A DNA stretch of 64,000 nucleotides, from the NCBI RefSeq assembly GCF_036320965.1, contig NC_092240.1, positions 12,359,501-12,423,500 on the forward strand, given 5' to 3'. The notes under the pieces are model-generated. The model was not told the origin of the DNA. It searched no databases and saw only the letters and a program-made list of their open reading frames with translations. Source of the DNA: Panulirus ornatus (taxonomy: Eukaryota; Arthropoda; Malacostraca; Decapoda; Palinuridae). Both the position numbers and the translations under genes were made by a program. Positions 21,440 through 34,488 of the stretch are shown piece by piece. How positions within the stretch are numbered: the stretch's first letter is position 1; the number at the start of each line of letters is the position of its first letter.

Positions 21440-21920
21440 TGGTGACATCCATAGGAGTATACCCCCAGCATACTCGACTGGCATCCGTAGAAGTATAACC
21501 CCAGCATACTCGACTGGCATCCGTAGAAGTATACCCCACAGCATACCCGACTGGTATCCGTAGAAGTATACCCCACAGCATACCCGACTGGCATCCGTAG
21601 AAGTATACTGCAGCATACCCGACTGCCATCCGTAGAACTATACCCCCAGCATACCCGACTGGCATCCGTAGGAGTATACCCCCAGCATACCCGACTGGCA
21701 TCCGTAGAAGTATACCCCGCAGCATACCCGACTGGTATCCGTAGAAGTATACCCCCCAGCATACCAAACTGCCATCCGTAGAAGTATACCCACCAGCATA
21801 CCTGACTGGCATCCGTAGAAGTATACCCCCAGCATACCTGTTAGCATCCGTAGAAGTATACCCCCAGCATACCTGTTAGCATCCGTAGAAGTATACCCAC
21901 CAGCATACCTGACTGTACTT
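21440..21920. repeat. 36-38-bp minisatellite, 13 copies
   Basis: The unit is AGCATACCCGACTGGCATCC, GTAGAAGTATACCCCC. CATCCGTAG or a close variant recurs 13 times. Unit length varies from 35 to 38 because of the C run, so the apparent protein repeats on the minus strand keep changing frame and are not coding. Confidence 0.92.
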
Positions 21921-22056
21921 CCACGAGGAGGCACTAACCCTCCTCATATGTGCTGGAAAGTTAGCTGGCACAGTTACGATTTATAACCGCGGTAATTACA
22001 GCTCGTTGCTTCATTCCAGGGGTAAAGGGCCCTGACGGCTATTAAACCAAGAAAGG

Positions 22057-22146
22057 GAGAGAGAGAGAGAGAGAGAGAGATGAATTTGTATGCTGGAGAT
22101 GAGGCAGCCTTGTCCAGCTGCTGACGTTGCCAGGGAGTGATGTGTA

Positions 22147-22212
<66 letters not shown>

Positions 22213-22213
22213 A
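22057..22213. repeat. (GA)n, then compound (TG)n(AG)n and poly-G
   Basis: GA at 22057-22080, about 60 bp of non-repeat sequence, TG from about 22141, AG to 22201, then about 12 G. Confidence 0.95.
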
Positions 22214-23079
22214 GAACCGTCATCCTCAGCAGTTCTGTAACTTAGTTACGGATCTGAAGGAAAAACCATTAAAGCTCATGTTAGATTGTGTTAAGGTGGA
22301 CGAAGGATGTACGAGGCTATATCTCCCAACTCCAGGAACCCTTTGATGGGGCTATGCTTTTAAGAAGGAGCGGATTCAGGTGAATTCCTTTAGGGAGAGA
22401 AAGTCCTCTGCTTCGCTGTAATCATTTCCTCACGAGTGACTTAAATACATGAATGATATGGATCATGTTATGAACTACATGTACACCGGAGGTGTAGGAA
22501 TAACTGAACATCTCTGGTAGATTGGTAAGAAGCACTTATTTCTTAAAAACACCTAATACCTCCAGTTTTAATGATGTGTTCAAATGATTGCAATTGAAAC
22601 TTAAAAAGAAACTGAGTATTTGATAAAATGAGATGTATATCATTATTTCTTAAAACATTGACATATGAGATATATTTCAGACTGTTGTGTATAGGAGTGA
22701 CGATCATACAACTTGGACAATATCTGATTTAATATTGATATCACATCATGTAGCGATCGGCTTTAAGCTAAGTCCTGATGTGTAACATAGAGTCACAAGC
22801 TTACGAAAATACAGGATAATACACATAATGCAAATAAGAACTGTAGTTCCGAGTTCAGCATAATGAATAACGTTAGTGAGCAAAGTTTCCAGACAGAGTC
22901 TCCGAGGCAGAGAAGTCGACCTGGCCTTAAGGCTAAGAATTGGTATGGATCCGAGTTTTGGGCATTGCCTGCACACTAACGTAAGGGGTGGGGTTGTGCT
23001 GGATGTGATTGGCCTCCGGACGATATGAAGCATAAGGCAAGTTGATCACGTAAGAAATGGTAAGGCTACAGAGATGCGA
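22214..23079. other. Unassigned sequence
   Basis: A 95-codon minus frame (22746-23033) has no recognisable domain. Confidence 0.55.
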
Positions 23080-23112
23080 GGGTTAACGAAAGAAAATGGT
23101 CCATCCACTCGT

Positions 23113-23171
<59 letters not shown>

Positions 23172-23292
23172 GCCCATACACGCACATATACACATGTACA
23201 CATACACAAACATATACATATACACACATGTACATATTCATACTTACTTCATTCATTCCCGGTGCTACCCCGCCCCACAGGAAACAGCATAC
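23080..23292 (-). mobile_element. RTE 3' tail fragment (copy G) expanded by (CA)n
   Basis: Same tail module as copies B and F in minus orientation: GGTCCATCCACTCG, a (CA)n expansion at 23113-23170, the TATG-type stretch (seen here as CATA-rich), then CATTCCCGGTGCTACCCCGC and CAGGAAACAGC. The internal simple repeat of the tail has grown into a long (CA)n here. Confidence 0.7.
23113..23170. repeat. (CA)n expansion inside RTE tail copy G
   Basis: About 29 CA units at the place where related tails carry a TATG-type stretch. Confidence 0.95.
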
Positions 23293-23655
23293 GACACACA
23301 CATACACAAGGTGGCAATTCACAGGGTGGCTACCCGTCTCCTCGCCTTTCCCTGACGTCATACGTATATAAAATGACTCGTCATTTATATTAACGTGGCG
23401 CCAGGTGCGTTCACCTTCCAGTTATAATAGCCCTATAAAGGGAAGACATTCGTCCGTAGCTGAAGCGGTCGGAACAGCAGTAGGACCGTAGGTATCCAAA
23501 CCAGGAAACTTGAACACTTTGCATGATGATGAGAGAGGGAAGTTGTCGAGAACAAACTCTCTGCAGGAATTCGATTTTTCTGTGGTCATAGAATTCTGAA
23601 GGAACCTGTGCAACAACGCGTCTTCAAGGCAAAACATTCCCAGATGGTGTGCAAG

Positions 23656-23657
<2 letters not shown>

Positions 23658-23727
<70 letters not shown>
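23658..23727. repeat. (AT)n at the 3' end of RTE tail copy H
   Basis: Adjoins the terminal module of the minus-strand fragment. Confidence 0.97.
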
Positions 23728-23730
<3 letters not shown>

Positions 23731-23743
23731 ATATGATTTACTT

Positions 23744-23850
23744 TCTTCACACTTGTTCGCATTTTCCCGCGTTGGCGAAGTAGCGCCAGGAACAGACGAA
23801 GAAAGGCTGCATTTCTCACATCCATTCTGTAGCTCTTGTGTACAATCCAC
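23744..23850 (-). mobile_element. RTE 3' terminal fragment (copy H)
   Basis: The plus strand shows TTTTCCCGCGTTGGCGAAGT, AGCGCCAGGAACAGACGAAG and TGTAGCTCTTGTG, the mirror of the LINE end. It is wedged between (AT)n arrays at 23658-23727 and 23873-23938. Confidence 0.7.
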
Positions 23851-23860
23851 TAAAACCAAA

Positions 23861-23869
23861 CACACACAC

Positions 23870-23938
<69 letters not shown>
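23861..23938. repeat. (CA)n(AT)n at the 5' side of RTE tail copy H
   Basis: Short CA run, then AT; followed by a few CAT units. Confidence 0.97.
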
Positions 23939-23940
<2 letters not shown>

Positions 23941-24492
23941 TCATCATCAAATACGCTCCTTGAACTCCCTCCATCAGTACTCACTCAAGGAACTTCCTTC
24001 CTCTGTCCCTCCCTGAAGATTATACTCAATCAACACATCACTACCTTCCTTTCTGCCTACCTACCTCCTCACTATACTTCCCTTCTTGAGGATTGATATG
24101 TTGGTGACCCTGGCGACCACCTCTTGGCTTTAGAACTACCTCCTCAACTCCCCTGCTGACAGTAATTTCCTCTCTCACTGAAGACCTCCTGTTTCAACCT
24201 GCGTCACCAAGTGCTTCTTTTGCCCCGACGGTTCTTTCTTCGTTTTTTTTTCTCCCTCCCTCCCTCTGCGTTTTGACCCACTGGTGATATTCGCCCTTGG
24301 TAACGACCCAGTTCGGTGATGATGCTTCCACAGTGGGAGTGGACCTGACAGATGCATCGGTTCAGGGAAATAACTTGGAGATCTGCTGGGATGCTTTGTG
24401 AATGGTGTAACCTTGCTAGGTTCCCCAATGGCTATGATTTCTATGCAGGCTTTGAGATGGGATACTCTCCCATGTGATAATCGGAACATAAA

Positions 24493-24572
<80 letters not shown>

Positions 24573-25504
24573 TGTTCTTCGTTTTTCAAGACCCACAGTC
24601 ATGTATAGTGCATCAACGCCACAGTCCTCCATCCACAGAAAAGATTAATGGGCATCAAGGGTTATGATATGTGAGGAGGAGACCCGTTACTAAGACAACG
24701 CACCATACACAACACATCTAGATAAAAAGGTATCTTAAGCCATGTCGTCCCTTTCTTATCTAAGATACAAAAAAATGGGAAATTGTGTTCCTTCCTATTT
24801 CAGTAATGCATCAGTCGGCTCTATTTAAGTGGGACATCCTGAGCTAGGAAGGATTACCACACGGCTTGGTAAAAATTCACGTGTAATCTATAAGAAATGT
24901 GTAGTGCACAAATGGACCTTTACAAAGATAGCGTTATAATCTCCAAACCCGCTTTTCTCTGGACCTGAGTTAGAGTGCTAGGTTGACCACACCTTCTGAT
25001 AGTTGATCAGAATGTCTCTATTCTTCTATATAGAACATGAGTGAAAGTCAAACAAACTACAAAGGCAGTTTTCAGTTCCACAATGAATCGGTTACTGTAT
25101 AATCGCATTGGAGATAGATCCTATATATTCAATAAGGAAAAAGAGGCGTCTTGCATAAATACTATTTCTTCTCTTATACTGGGAAAGGTAAAATATTTTT
25201 CCTAAATTTGTGAATACTCACATAAACAAAATTATACTCGACGTCGTACACGTTAGGCTATTGTTTTCGTATCAACATTTATTACGACTTATGGTTCTTT
25301 CTTACATTTCATTCATTCATTGTCTAAGACAAGATCCGTCTACCTGATTGCTTCTGGAGGATCCAGTCGGATATCGAACATCTCAAATAATTTAGATTAG
25401 AAAGCTGATCATTTGGGATTAGGCGTGGGTTAGCGCCATTTGAAAACCAGTGAAACTGGATGTTTTAAAGTATTCAGTCTTTTTTGAATAGCAACCGAAT
25501 GGCA
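23939..25504. other. Unassigned sequence
   Basis: Contains a 104-codon minus frame (24175-24489) with a Lys-rich end but no domain, and the (AT)n at 24497. Otherwise unremarkable. Confidence 0.5.
24497..24568. repeat. (AT)n microsatellite
   Basis: About 36 units, no retroelement recognised next to it. Confidence 0.98.
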
Positions 25505-25643
25505 TTGATAATTCCATATCCCGATCCTGAGGAGGATGAACAGCTGGGCTGGTTGTGAACCCACACTCTCTGTCCAGGATTCGATCCTTAGAGCCCCTCG
25601 CGTAACTCACAATCAGCGACGCTAACCACCACACCAGTTACGT
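25505..25643 (-). mobile_element. tRNA-derived SINE (copy 3)
   Basis: On the minus strand TGGTGTGGTGGTTAGC (25621-25636) and GGATCGAATCC (25577-25587) give A and B boxes, then CAGCCCAGCTGTTCATCCTC matches the body of the other copies. The 3' (AT)n tail is absent; the copy fades out near 25505. Confidence 0.7.
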
Positions 25644-25687
25644 ATATTAACTTCCGAGTTCCTGAGATATGCTATGTACTAAGAAAG

Positions 25688-25692
<5 letters not shown>

Positions 25693-25768
<76 letters not shown>
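25693..25768. repeat. (AT)n microsatellite
   Basis: Lies 50 bp beyond the head of SINE copy 3. Confidence 0.98.
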
Positions 25769-25770
<2 letters not shown>

Positions 25771-26339
25771 AACCATTCATTTAGTCTACGCACCGTTTTC
25801 CTTTCAGTAAATTACGGGCACCAAATATGTTACAAAGAAATCCTTCTGACAGCTTCTGAATTTATGGGCGACCATTCTGTCCAAATGGTCTGATAAATGA
25901 AGGAGTAGAGGGGGGAGAAGAGGGAGTAATAGGTGAAACACAGGAGAGGTGGAAGGTAATGAAGGAGAAAGAGAGAAAACGTGGGAGTATTCGAAAGAGT
26001 TCATTTGAGTTCATTTGATAGAGAGAGAGAGAATGCAGACAGACAAACACCGACAAAAAGACAAAAAAAATGAAATAAGAAACATATGATAAAGAGTTGT
26101 AGGAATACATACACCTAAGGAGAGCGACAAAGTTAAACAAAAATATATTTTTAATTTTCTTTAAAAGTAGATCACATGAGTGGCACGAGATAAGAGAAGC
26201 TGTTATGTAAATTTGTAGGGAGGCAGGCAGTTTAGGAAGTTGACTGAAGTACCTCTACGGTGGAGGGAGAGGGAGATTTGATTCATCCCTCTCCCATGTA
26301 CTGTTCAAGGCCTTCGGAGAAGCGAGGGGTATGGTAGAG

Positions 26340-26860
26340 GGAAGCAGGGATGGAGAGGACACATATGTGTTAAAATAAGATAAGTGCGAGGGAAGATTTT
26401 GATATCAGAGGGAATGAGAGATATTGGTTTTGGACACATACGTGTAGTAAGATAAGTGGGAGGGAGGATTGCTAATATCAGAAGGAGAAAGGAGTAATGG
26501 TGATGAGAAATACATGTAGCGAGATAGGTGAGAGGAAAGATTTTAAGTATCGTATGGGAGATAAAGATTTTAAGTATCATAAGGGAGATGAAGAGTAAGT
26601 ATCTGCAGTGAGATGAAGATTTTAAGTATCTCAAGAGATGAAGATTTTTAAGTGTCATCAGTGAGATAAAGATTCTAAGTATCTCAAGGGAGATGAAGAT
26701 TTTAAGTGTCTCAAGGGAGATGAAGATTTTAAGTATAAGGTGAGATGAAAATCTTAAGTATCTTGAGGGAGATGAAGATTTTAAGTATCATTAGGTGAAA
26801 TGAAGATCTTAAGTATCTTAAGGGAGATGAAGATCTTAGTATCTTAAGGGAGGTGAAGAT
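26340..26860. repeat. 27-bp minisatellite preceded by a longer decayed repeat
   Basis: From about 26530 the unit GGGAGATGAAGATTTTAAGT, ATCTCAA recurs about 12 times with slips. Before it, units of about 90 bp with ACATATGTGT/ACATACGTGT, AAGATAAGTG and GATATCAGA recur two or three times and look like relatives. Confidence 0.8.
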
Positions 26861-27191
26861 TTGACGGATCTTCTATAATCATCAGATCACCCTACGGTAA
26901 CACGTAATCTTCTCGGGATTCAACATTTCTCGTCTGAAGGGCTGATGTGTCGCCGTGTGGACAGATGCGACTCCACAATGAGTAACTAACGACGGGATGA
27001 ATAGATGATTAGACAGAAGAGGCTCGAGGTAAAGTTCATGATGAAGGACATGAATTATGGATGTCGAAAGACCGTCTGTTCCACCACTGTCTCCAAGGAA
27101 AGGATCTCTACACAGAGAAAAGAAAAAATAATTTACATCTAAGAAAAATGCATCTTATAGAGAAAATGAGAACTTGTGTGTCTGTGTGTCA

Positions 27192-27192
<1 letters not shown>

Positions 27193-27236
<44 letters not shown>
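27193..27236. repeat. Compound (TG)n(AG)n microsatellite
   Basis: TG changes to AG at about 27208. Confidence 0.95.
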
Positions 27237-27238
<2 letters not shown>

Positions 27239-27310
27239 GAATAGAATGAGACATGCAGCTAAGTATACAGATATACAAAGCCATCAAGCTAGTGACTGAA
27301 AGATAGCTTT

Positions 27311-27313
<3 letters not shown>

Positions 27314-27358
<45 letters not shown>
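27314..27358. repeat. (CT)n microsatellite
   Basis: About 22 CT units. Confidence 0.97.
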
Positions 27359-27361
<3 letters not shown>

Positions 27362-28924
27362 TCCCCCAACCACATCTTTTCCTATTCGCTATTTTCTCCC
27401 GCTCGCACTCGGCGGACTCCCTGCCCGAGGTGATGCGCACCCTCTCAAGCCTTTGCTACGCCAATACGTAGTATACATTGTTTCATCCTGTTTTACCTGC
27501 AGCGTACAGTAATCATACGCAATTTTTCACCTTCACTTAGGAATGAATAAAGGCACGCCATAAAACAGGACGCAGATTCCAGTCTATTGCCACAGGGAGC
27601 TAAAGATTGTAGTTATAAAATGATACAGTAGTGAATTGTGAATTTATTATCGTCATAAAGTTGTATTCAGAGCTGTAGAGATAGATCCAGATTGTAAAAT
27701 TTGTCACTGGTTGACGTATCAGTGATTGCTCTATATTTTTCATAACTTCATACACTATAATGTATACAGATGAAGACTGCCAGGTAATGTATATGAATAT
27801 TACTTTGTTATCATGCACTGATTCTTCCTATGTTCCTCTTTTGATTACAGCCTGCAATGGTTGTCTAAAGAACTGTTTGAATCGTCTGTCTTGACGTGAC
27901 TGGATGAAAATCAACTCGCTACGGTAAGAGTCAAAGACAGAATGATGAATTTTTCACTACAAATTTGGTGGACGATTCGTTTACAAACGCATTCAACTGT
28001 AAGTACCATTAATCCGACCCTGTCTCCCAGTGGTTTATTTCCATTTCATCTCATGAGAAAATTTATTTTCAAGAGAGAGAAAAGGAAGCCTAGTTAAAAT
28101 GCGCCGAAGTGTATGTGTTATAATTTCACCAGCTGTAATTGGTTTCACGCTTATAAGCACTAAATAACTATATTCTGTATTCCTCGTCTCCACAATGTAA
28201 CAGTCTTATCAATTCAATCTAAAAAATAATCTGACAGCATTACGGATCATATGATTCCTCAATCTAAACCTAGACAGTATGTTGCACATTTGAAATATAA
28301 TACTCACATTTACCATTTCCTTCCGCAAAACACATCCGACATTTATTTGATCAATATCGACCTTAAAACTTAATCTCCATATTACTATCCACTACAGCTA
28401 TTCCGATTTTTGCCGTACCAAGTCACCACCCTGGAGAAGCGGCAAAAATGGCATTCATATAAAGTAGGGAAACACGGCAGAGGACTGTGGCACACGGCCG
28501 GCCGAGGATAAGGAACGCGGAGCGGCGTCCAGCGAGGCAGCTCTCTCCTGCTGGGGATATACAAACCTTAATCTTGGTATCTTACTCAGTTCCTCCAAAG
28601 AAGGTTTCTGAGCGAGATGAAACGCTAGAAGAATATATAACTCGGAAGCTCTTCCCTGGGTTTACTCACCGTCCCCCAAGTCACATATTTGTCATAATGA
28701 ATGATTTAAATGTAGAAGTAGAGACACGGTGCTCGCGTTTAAACCTTTCTCATCGTAACACACAAATGATAAATTACACACACACACACACACAAAACCC
28801 TCCTACAGAGTTTCTTAAAGACTCGAGGCGAAACGTCGCCACCAGCATCCCAAAGACTGGCGAAGTATTAACGTCGGTGTGCCGTGTGGACCAGCAAGAT
28901 GCCACAATCGCTGGCCTGACTCAG
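27359..28924. other. Unassigned sequence
   Basis: The 148-codon plus frame at 28487-28933 crosses a (CA)n run and shows no domain or codon signal, so I do not call it a gene. Confidence 0.5.
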
Positions 28925-29312
28925 CGTTCGTGAGATATTACCATCACCATCCTTAACCGATGCCTGGCGAGATATTACCTACTCTGGCGAGATATTACCG
29001 CCGGAGTCCTGTTTCGCTGGCGAGATATTATCGTAAGAATCTTGTGTTGTTGGGCGAGATATTTTACCCCTAAAATCCATTAATAGCTCTGGCGAGATAT
29101 TATCGAAGGAATCCTCCTGTGGCTCTGGCGAGATATTACCGTCGGAGTCCCATGGCAATGGCGAGATATTACCGCCAGAATCTTTGGTCGTTGGCGAAAT
29201 ATTACCAAAGGAATCCTTTGACGCTGGCGAGATAATACCGCCAGAATTCTGTGGCGCTGGCGAGATGTTATCGCCGGAATCATGTGGCGCAGCGAGATAT
29301 TACCGCCGACGT
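28925..29312. repeat. 33-bp minisatellite, about 12 copies
   Basis: The unit is GCTGGCGAGATATTACCGCC, GGAATCCTGTGGC. The best units are exactly 33 bp, so the minus strand reads an 11-residue repeat (ILAVISRQRHR-like) over 67 codons. No start context or flanking frame supports a gene. Confidence 0.9.
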
Positions 29313-30385
29313 TCTGAGAACTGCTGATGCATCATCTTCATCGATCTGGGCAACGGAGAAGTGTTTCTCTCTGAGCCATGTTGAGGTGTGTGTGTGTGTG
29401 TGAACAAAGAACAACTCTTGAGCCAATCCTAATAAGAAAGAGAGAGAGAGCGAGCGAACGAGCGAGAGAGAAAGGTAGAGAGAGAGAGAGAGAGAAAATC
29501 TAATTGTAGTCTTAATACAAAATATGTCATTACTATCCCATCTATGACCTGATATTTGTAAATGTTTCTGTTTTCTTAACACCAATTTAAAGTACTTCTG
29601 TCATTCTAAACGTGGTCTACATGCGGGAGAAATTTTGTAGGGAAACGAGTATTAGTAATCAAGATATAAAGGTAACTGGGAAAAAAAAATAATCTGAGAA
29701 GGTTGTTAATGGTGAAATAAAGTTAACATATTGTTAGATTTAATGATAATTAGCTGTTCGTTCCTCGGTCTATTGTACACGTTAAGCATAAGCAACAGAA
29801 AGGTTTCATTCCATGAACTAACATATACTATCTTGTGTTCTTTACTGGAGACGCTTCGACAATAAAGGTTGGTTAAGGTGCAGTTGAAGTCAAGTTCCTT
29901 CAACACATCTAACGAAACTGCAAAGGTATTGTGAAAGCCTTGTCCACGCAGATGAGGTCATCGACTTGGTGAGTCATGATCTAGGGTACAGTGGTCATAC
30001 CATTCTAATCTAGTCTTTTGCACGGGTGCAGTGTAATGCCTACGGAACTAGAAAGTCCCTCTTCGGCTAATTGGCTGGCTCTCAGGTCCATCAACTATTC
30101 TATGAATGTATTTGAATATTTTTCGACTGTGCAAAGGGCGTTCATCATATGTGTGGTTGGCCCACGAATACAAAAACGAGCAGTCTTTCCGACCTCTGTG
30201 GCCCTAATTTGAGGATTACTCATGTCTTAATTCCTTTGTGTAAGGTAAGGTTGTAGTCTGTGTGGTTCGCAAAGAAAATGAGATTCACTCATATGTATGC
30301 TTATGTAAATTGCAATTTGCGTATATGCTTTTACAGACCGCAACCATATTGTAAGATAATAATCACGAATAGTATAGATGGGTTG

Positions 30386-30388
<3 letters not shown>
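29313..30388. other. Unassigned sequence
   Basis: Short AG-rich runs at 29437-29495; a 64-codon frame at 30018 has no recognisable domain. Confidence 0.55.

Positions 30389-30463
<75 letters not shown>
30389..30463. repeat. (AT)n microsatellite
   Basis: About 37 units; the long frames through it are Ile-Tyr artefacts. Confidence 0.98.
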
Positions 30464-30464
<1 letters not shown>

Positions 30465-30749
30465 CGAAAACATCATGTACTTTTCTTTTCCAGCTCTTCT
30501 CTGGCCTCAATTTGCATCATCGAAATGGTTGGTCGGGAGAGTCCTGCGTCAGGTGGACTTCATATCAGCGTGTGAACACTGGTAGGTGGAAGTCATCAAC
30601 ATACGCGATAAGATTTGATGGCGATTACATTCTAATTACGCACTAGGTGGCAGGAAGACCACTGCCATTAAACCACTTCCCAGAGAATCATATATATCTG
30701 GGAACCCAACAAGAATCTACACATGATTACAAGGTGATCACGAGATAAT

Positions 30750-30754
<5 letters not shown>

Positions 30755-30814
<60 letters not shown>

Positions 30815-30826
30815 ATATCTATCTAG
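30755..30826. repeat. (CT)n then (TATC)-like microsatellite
   Basis: The last simple repeat before the satellite array begins. Confidence 0.96.
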
Positions 30827-30904
30827 TAAGGAATGAATTATCGGAGTGGAAAGAAGTAGTGATGTCTATTTTTTCTCTAGTTTCCGTCTATATTCTGTTT
30901 TCCT

Positions 30905-31900
30905 TTCATTAAAATCTGAAGAAGTTGAAAATCTGAGCAAAATATTTTCTTGATTTTTTTTAAAAAAAATGGATTTTCTTGACAGTTTCAGGATAGATGC
31001 ATTTAGGTATGCCGAATACGAATCTGTGGTCAAAACCCAAATATTCGTGTAATTAGTCGAGTAATTGGCATACTAATTTTATAATTAATCAGATGTAATT
31101 AAAGGCATTAATAATGCGAAATGCTGTCATTTGACTAGAAATCTTTAATCAGCATGTAAAATAACATCTAAACCCAGATTATCATTAAAATCTGAAGTTG
31201 AAAATCTGAGCAAAATATTTGGTAAGGCTATATAAGTAGCCTTAGATTTTTCTTGATTTTTTTCAAAAAATGGATTTTCTTGAGAATTTCAGGATAGATG
31301 CTTTTAGGTATGCTGAATACGAACCTGTGGTCAAAACTTAAAAATTCGTATAATTAGTCGAGTAATTACCATACTGATTTCATAATGAATCTAAGGGGTA
31401 ATTAAAGGCATTGATAATGCGAAATTCTGTCATTTCACTCGAAATTCTTAATCAGCATGTAATATAACATCAATACCCAGATTTTCATTAAAATCTGAAG
31501 AAGTTGATAATCTGAGGAAATTAATTTCATTTTTTTTTTCAAAAAATAGATTTTCTTGAGAATTTTAGGAAAGATGCGTCTCGGTATGCTGAATACGAAT
31601 CTGTGGTTGAAACAAAAAAATTCGTGTAATTAATCGAGTAATTAGCATACTAATTTTATTAGAATTAATCAGGAGTAATTAAAGGCATTGATAATGCGAG
31701 ATACTGTCATTTGACTAGAAATCCTTAATCAGCATGTATAATAGCATCTATACCCAGATTTTCATTAAAATCTGAAGAAGTTTAAAATCTGAGCATATTT
31801 TTTTGAAAAAATATTTTCTTGAAATTTTCAGCGTAGATACTGTTACATGTGCTGAATACGAATCTGCGTTCAAAATCTAAAAATTCGTATAATTAGGCGA
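30905..31900 (+). repeat. Left edge of the satellite: subtype A monomers
   Basis: These monomers contain GGTAATTAAAGGCATTGATA, ATGCGAAATTCTGTCATTT, TTAATCAGCATGTAAAATAA and GGATAGATGCTTTTAGGTAT, in place of the CCAGGTGCTAATTAAACGG and TTTTGACTCCAAATACTTAA forms of the core. About four units are present before transitional monomers near 31.9 kb. Confidence 0.85.
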
Positions 31901-34488
31901 GTAATTAGCATTTGTTTTATAATTAGTCCAGGTGCTAATTAACCGGTTCATATCATAAGTCATTTGACACCAAATAATTAAATACCATATAAAATAACAT
32001 CTATACATAGATTTTCATTAAAATCTGAGGAAGTTGAAAATCTGAGCAAAATAATTTGGATTTTTCTTGATTTTTTTGGAAAAATAGATTTTCTTGAAAT
32101 TTTCAGCATAGATACTTTTATGTATGCTGAATAGGAATATGTGGTCAAAATCTAAAAAATTAGTATGATTAGTAGAGATATTAGCATTTAAATTTATAAT
32201 TAGTGCAGGTGCTAATTAAACTGTTAATATTATGAATTACAGTCTTTTGACTCCAAATACTTAAATACCATATAAAATAACATCTTTACACAGATTTTCA
32301 TTAAATCTGAGGAAGTTAAAAATCTGAGCAAAGAAAAATGCAAGTCTATGGCCTTGGATTTTTCTCGATTTTTTGGAAAAAATAGATTTTCTTGAAATTT
32401 TCAGCGTAGATACTTTTATGTATTCTGAATATGAATCTGTCTTCAAAATCTAAAAATTCGTATAGTTATTCGAGTAATTAGCTTTTAAATTTTATAATTT
32501 GTCCAGGTGCTAATTAAACGGTTAATATTATGAATAACAGTCTTTTGACTCCAAATACTTAAATACCATATAAAATAACATCTATACACAGATTTTGATA
32601 AATCTGAGGAAGTTAAAAATCTGAGCCAAAAATAGATTTTTCTTGAAATTTTCGGCATACATAGTTTCATGTATGCTCAATACGAATCTGTGGTCAAAAT
32701 CTAAATATTCGTATAATTAGTTAAATAATTAGCATTTAAAAATTATAATTAGTCCAGGTGCTAATTAAACGGTTAATTTTATGAATAACAGTCGTTTGAC
32801 TTCAAATACTTAAATACCATAGAAAATAATATCTATACACAGATTTTCATTAAAATCTGAGGAAGTTAAAAATCTGAGCAAAGAAAATGCAAATGGATTT
32901 TTCTTGATTTTTTTTTAGAAAAATAGATTTTCTTGAAATTTTAAGCATAGATACTTTTATGTATGCTGAATAAGAATCTGGTTTCAGAATCTAAAAATTC
33001 GTGTAGTCATAATTAGCATTTAAATTTTATAATTGGTCCAGGTGCTAATTAAACGGTTAATGTTATGAATAACAATCTTTTGACTCCAAATACGTAAATA
33101 CCATATAAAATAACATCTATACACAGATTTTCATTAAAATCTGAGGAAGTTAAAAATATGAGAAAAAAAAATGGCGTTTTCTCGATTTTTTACAAAAAAA
33201 TAGATTTTCTTGAGATTTTCAGCATAGATACTTTTATGTATGCTCAATACGGATCTGTCTTCAAAATCTAAAAATTCGTATAATTAGTTGAATAATTAGC
33301 TTTTAAATTTTATCATTAGTCCAGGTGCTAATTAAACGGTTAATATTATGATTTACAGTCTTTTGACTCCAAATACTTAAATACCATATAAAATAACATC
33401 TATACACAGATTTTCATTAAAATCTGAGGAAGTTAAAAATATGAGCAAAAAAAAAATGCAAGGCTATATAATAGCCTTGGATTTTTCTTGATTTTTTTAA
33501 AATAGATTTTCTTGAAATTTTAAGCGTATATACCTTTATGTATGCTGAATACAAATCTATGGTCAAAATCTAAAAATTTTTATATTTAGTCGAGTTATTA
33601 GCAATTAAATTTCATCAAAATTAGTCCAGGTGCTAATTAAACGGTTGATATTATGAATAACAGTCTTTTAACTCCAAATACTTAAATACCATATAAAATA
33701 ATATCTATACACAGATTTCATTAAAATCTGAGGAAGCTAAAAATCAGCAAAAAAAATGCAATGGATTTTTCTTGATTTTTTGAAAAAATGGATTTTCCAG
33801 AAATTTTAAGAAAAGATACTTTGATGCATGCTGAATAAGAATGTCTTAAAAATCTAAAAATTCGTATAATTAAAATAATTAGCATTTAAATTTAATGATT
33901 AGTCCAGGTGCTAATTAAACGATTAATGTTATGAGTAACAGACTTTTGGCTCCAAATACTTAAATACCATGTAAAATAACATCTATACACAGATTTCCAT
34001 TAAAATCTGAGGAAGTTAAAAATATTAGGAAAAAAATGCAAGGCTATAGCCTTGGATTTTTCTTGATTTTTTTTAATATTTATTTTTCTGAAATATTTCA
34101 AAAAATCGTATAATTAGTCGAATATTGGCATTTAAATTTTATGATTAGTCCAGGTGCTAATTAAACGTTTAAGATTATGAATAACAGTCTTTTGACTCCA
34201 AATACTTAAATACCATATAAAATAATATCTATACACAGATTTTCATTAAAATCTGAGGAAGTTAGAAATCTGAGCAAAAAAAATGCAAGGCTATAGCCTT
34301 GGATTTTTCTTGATTTTTTTGAAAAAATAGATTCTCCTGAAATTTTAAGCAAAGATACTTTAATGTATACTGAATAAGAATCTGTCTTCAAAATCTAAAA
34401 ATTCGTATAATTAGTCAAATGATTAGCATTTAAATTTTATCATAATTAGTCCAGGTGCTAATTAAACGGGTAATGCTATGAATAACAG

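Noticed and set aside
21440..21920. CRISPR-like appearance of regularly spaced repeats
   Set aside because: Units are contiguous without unique spacers and the genome is eukaryotic; this is a minisatellite.
24175..24489. A 104-codon minus-strand frame with a Lys/Arg-rich C-terminal half
   Set aside because: No domain or splice context; composition follows a pyrimidine-rich tract on the plus strand.
28487..28933. A 148-codon plus-strand frame
   Set aside because: No recognised domain; it crosses a (CA)n run and borders the 33-bp minisatellite. RNA-seq coverage would be needed to revive it.
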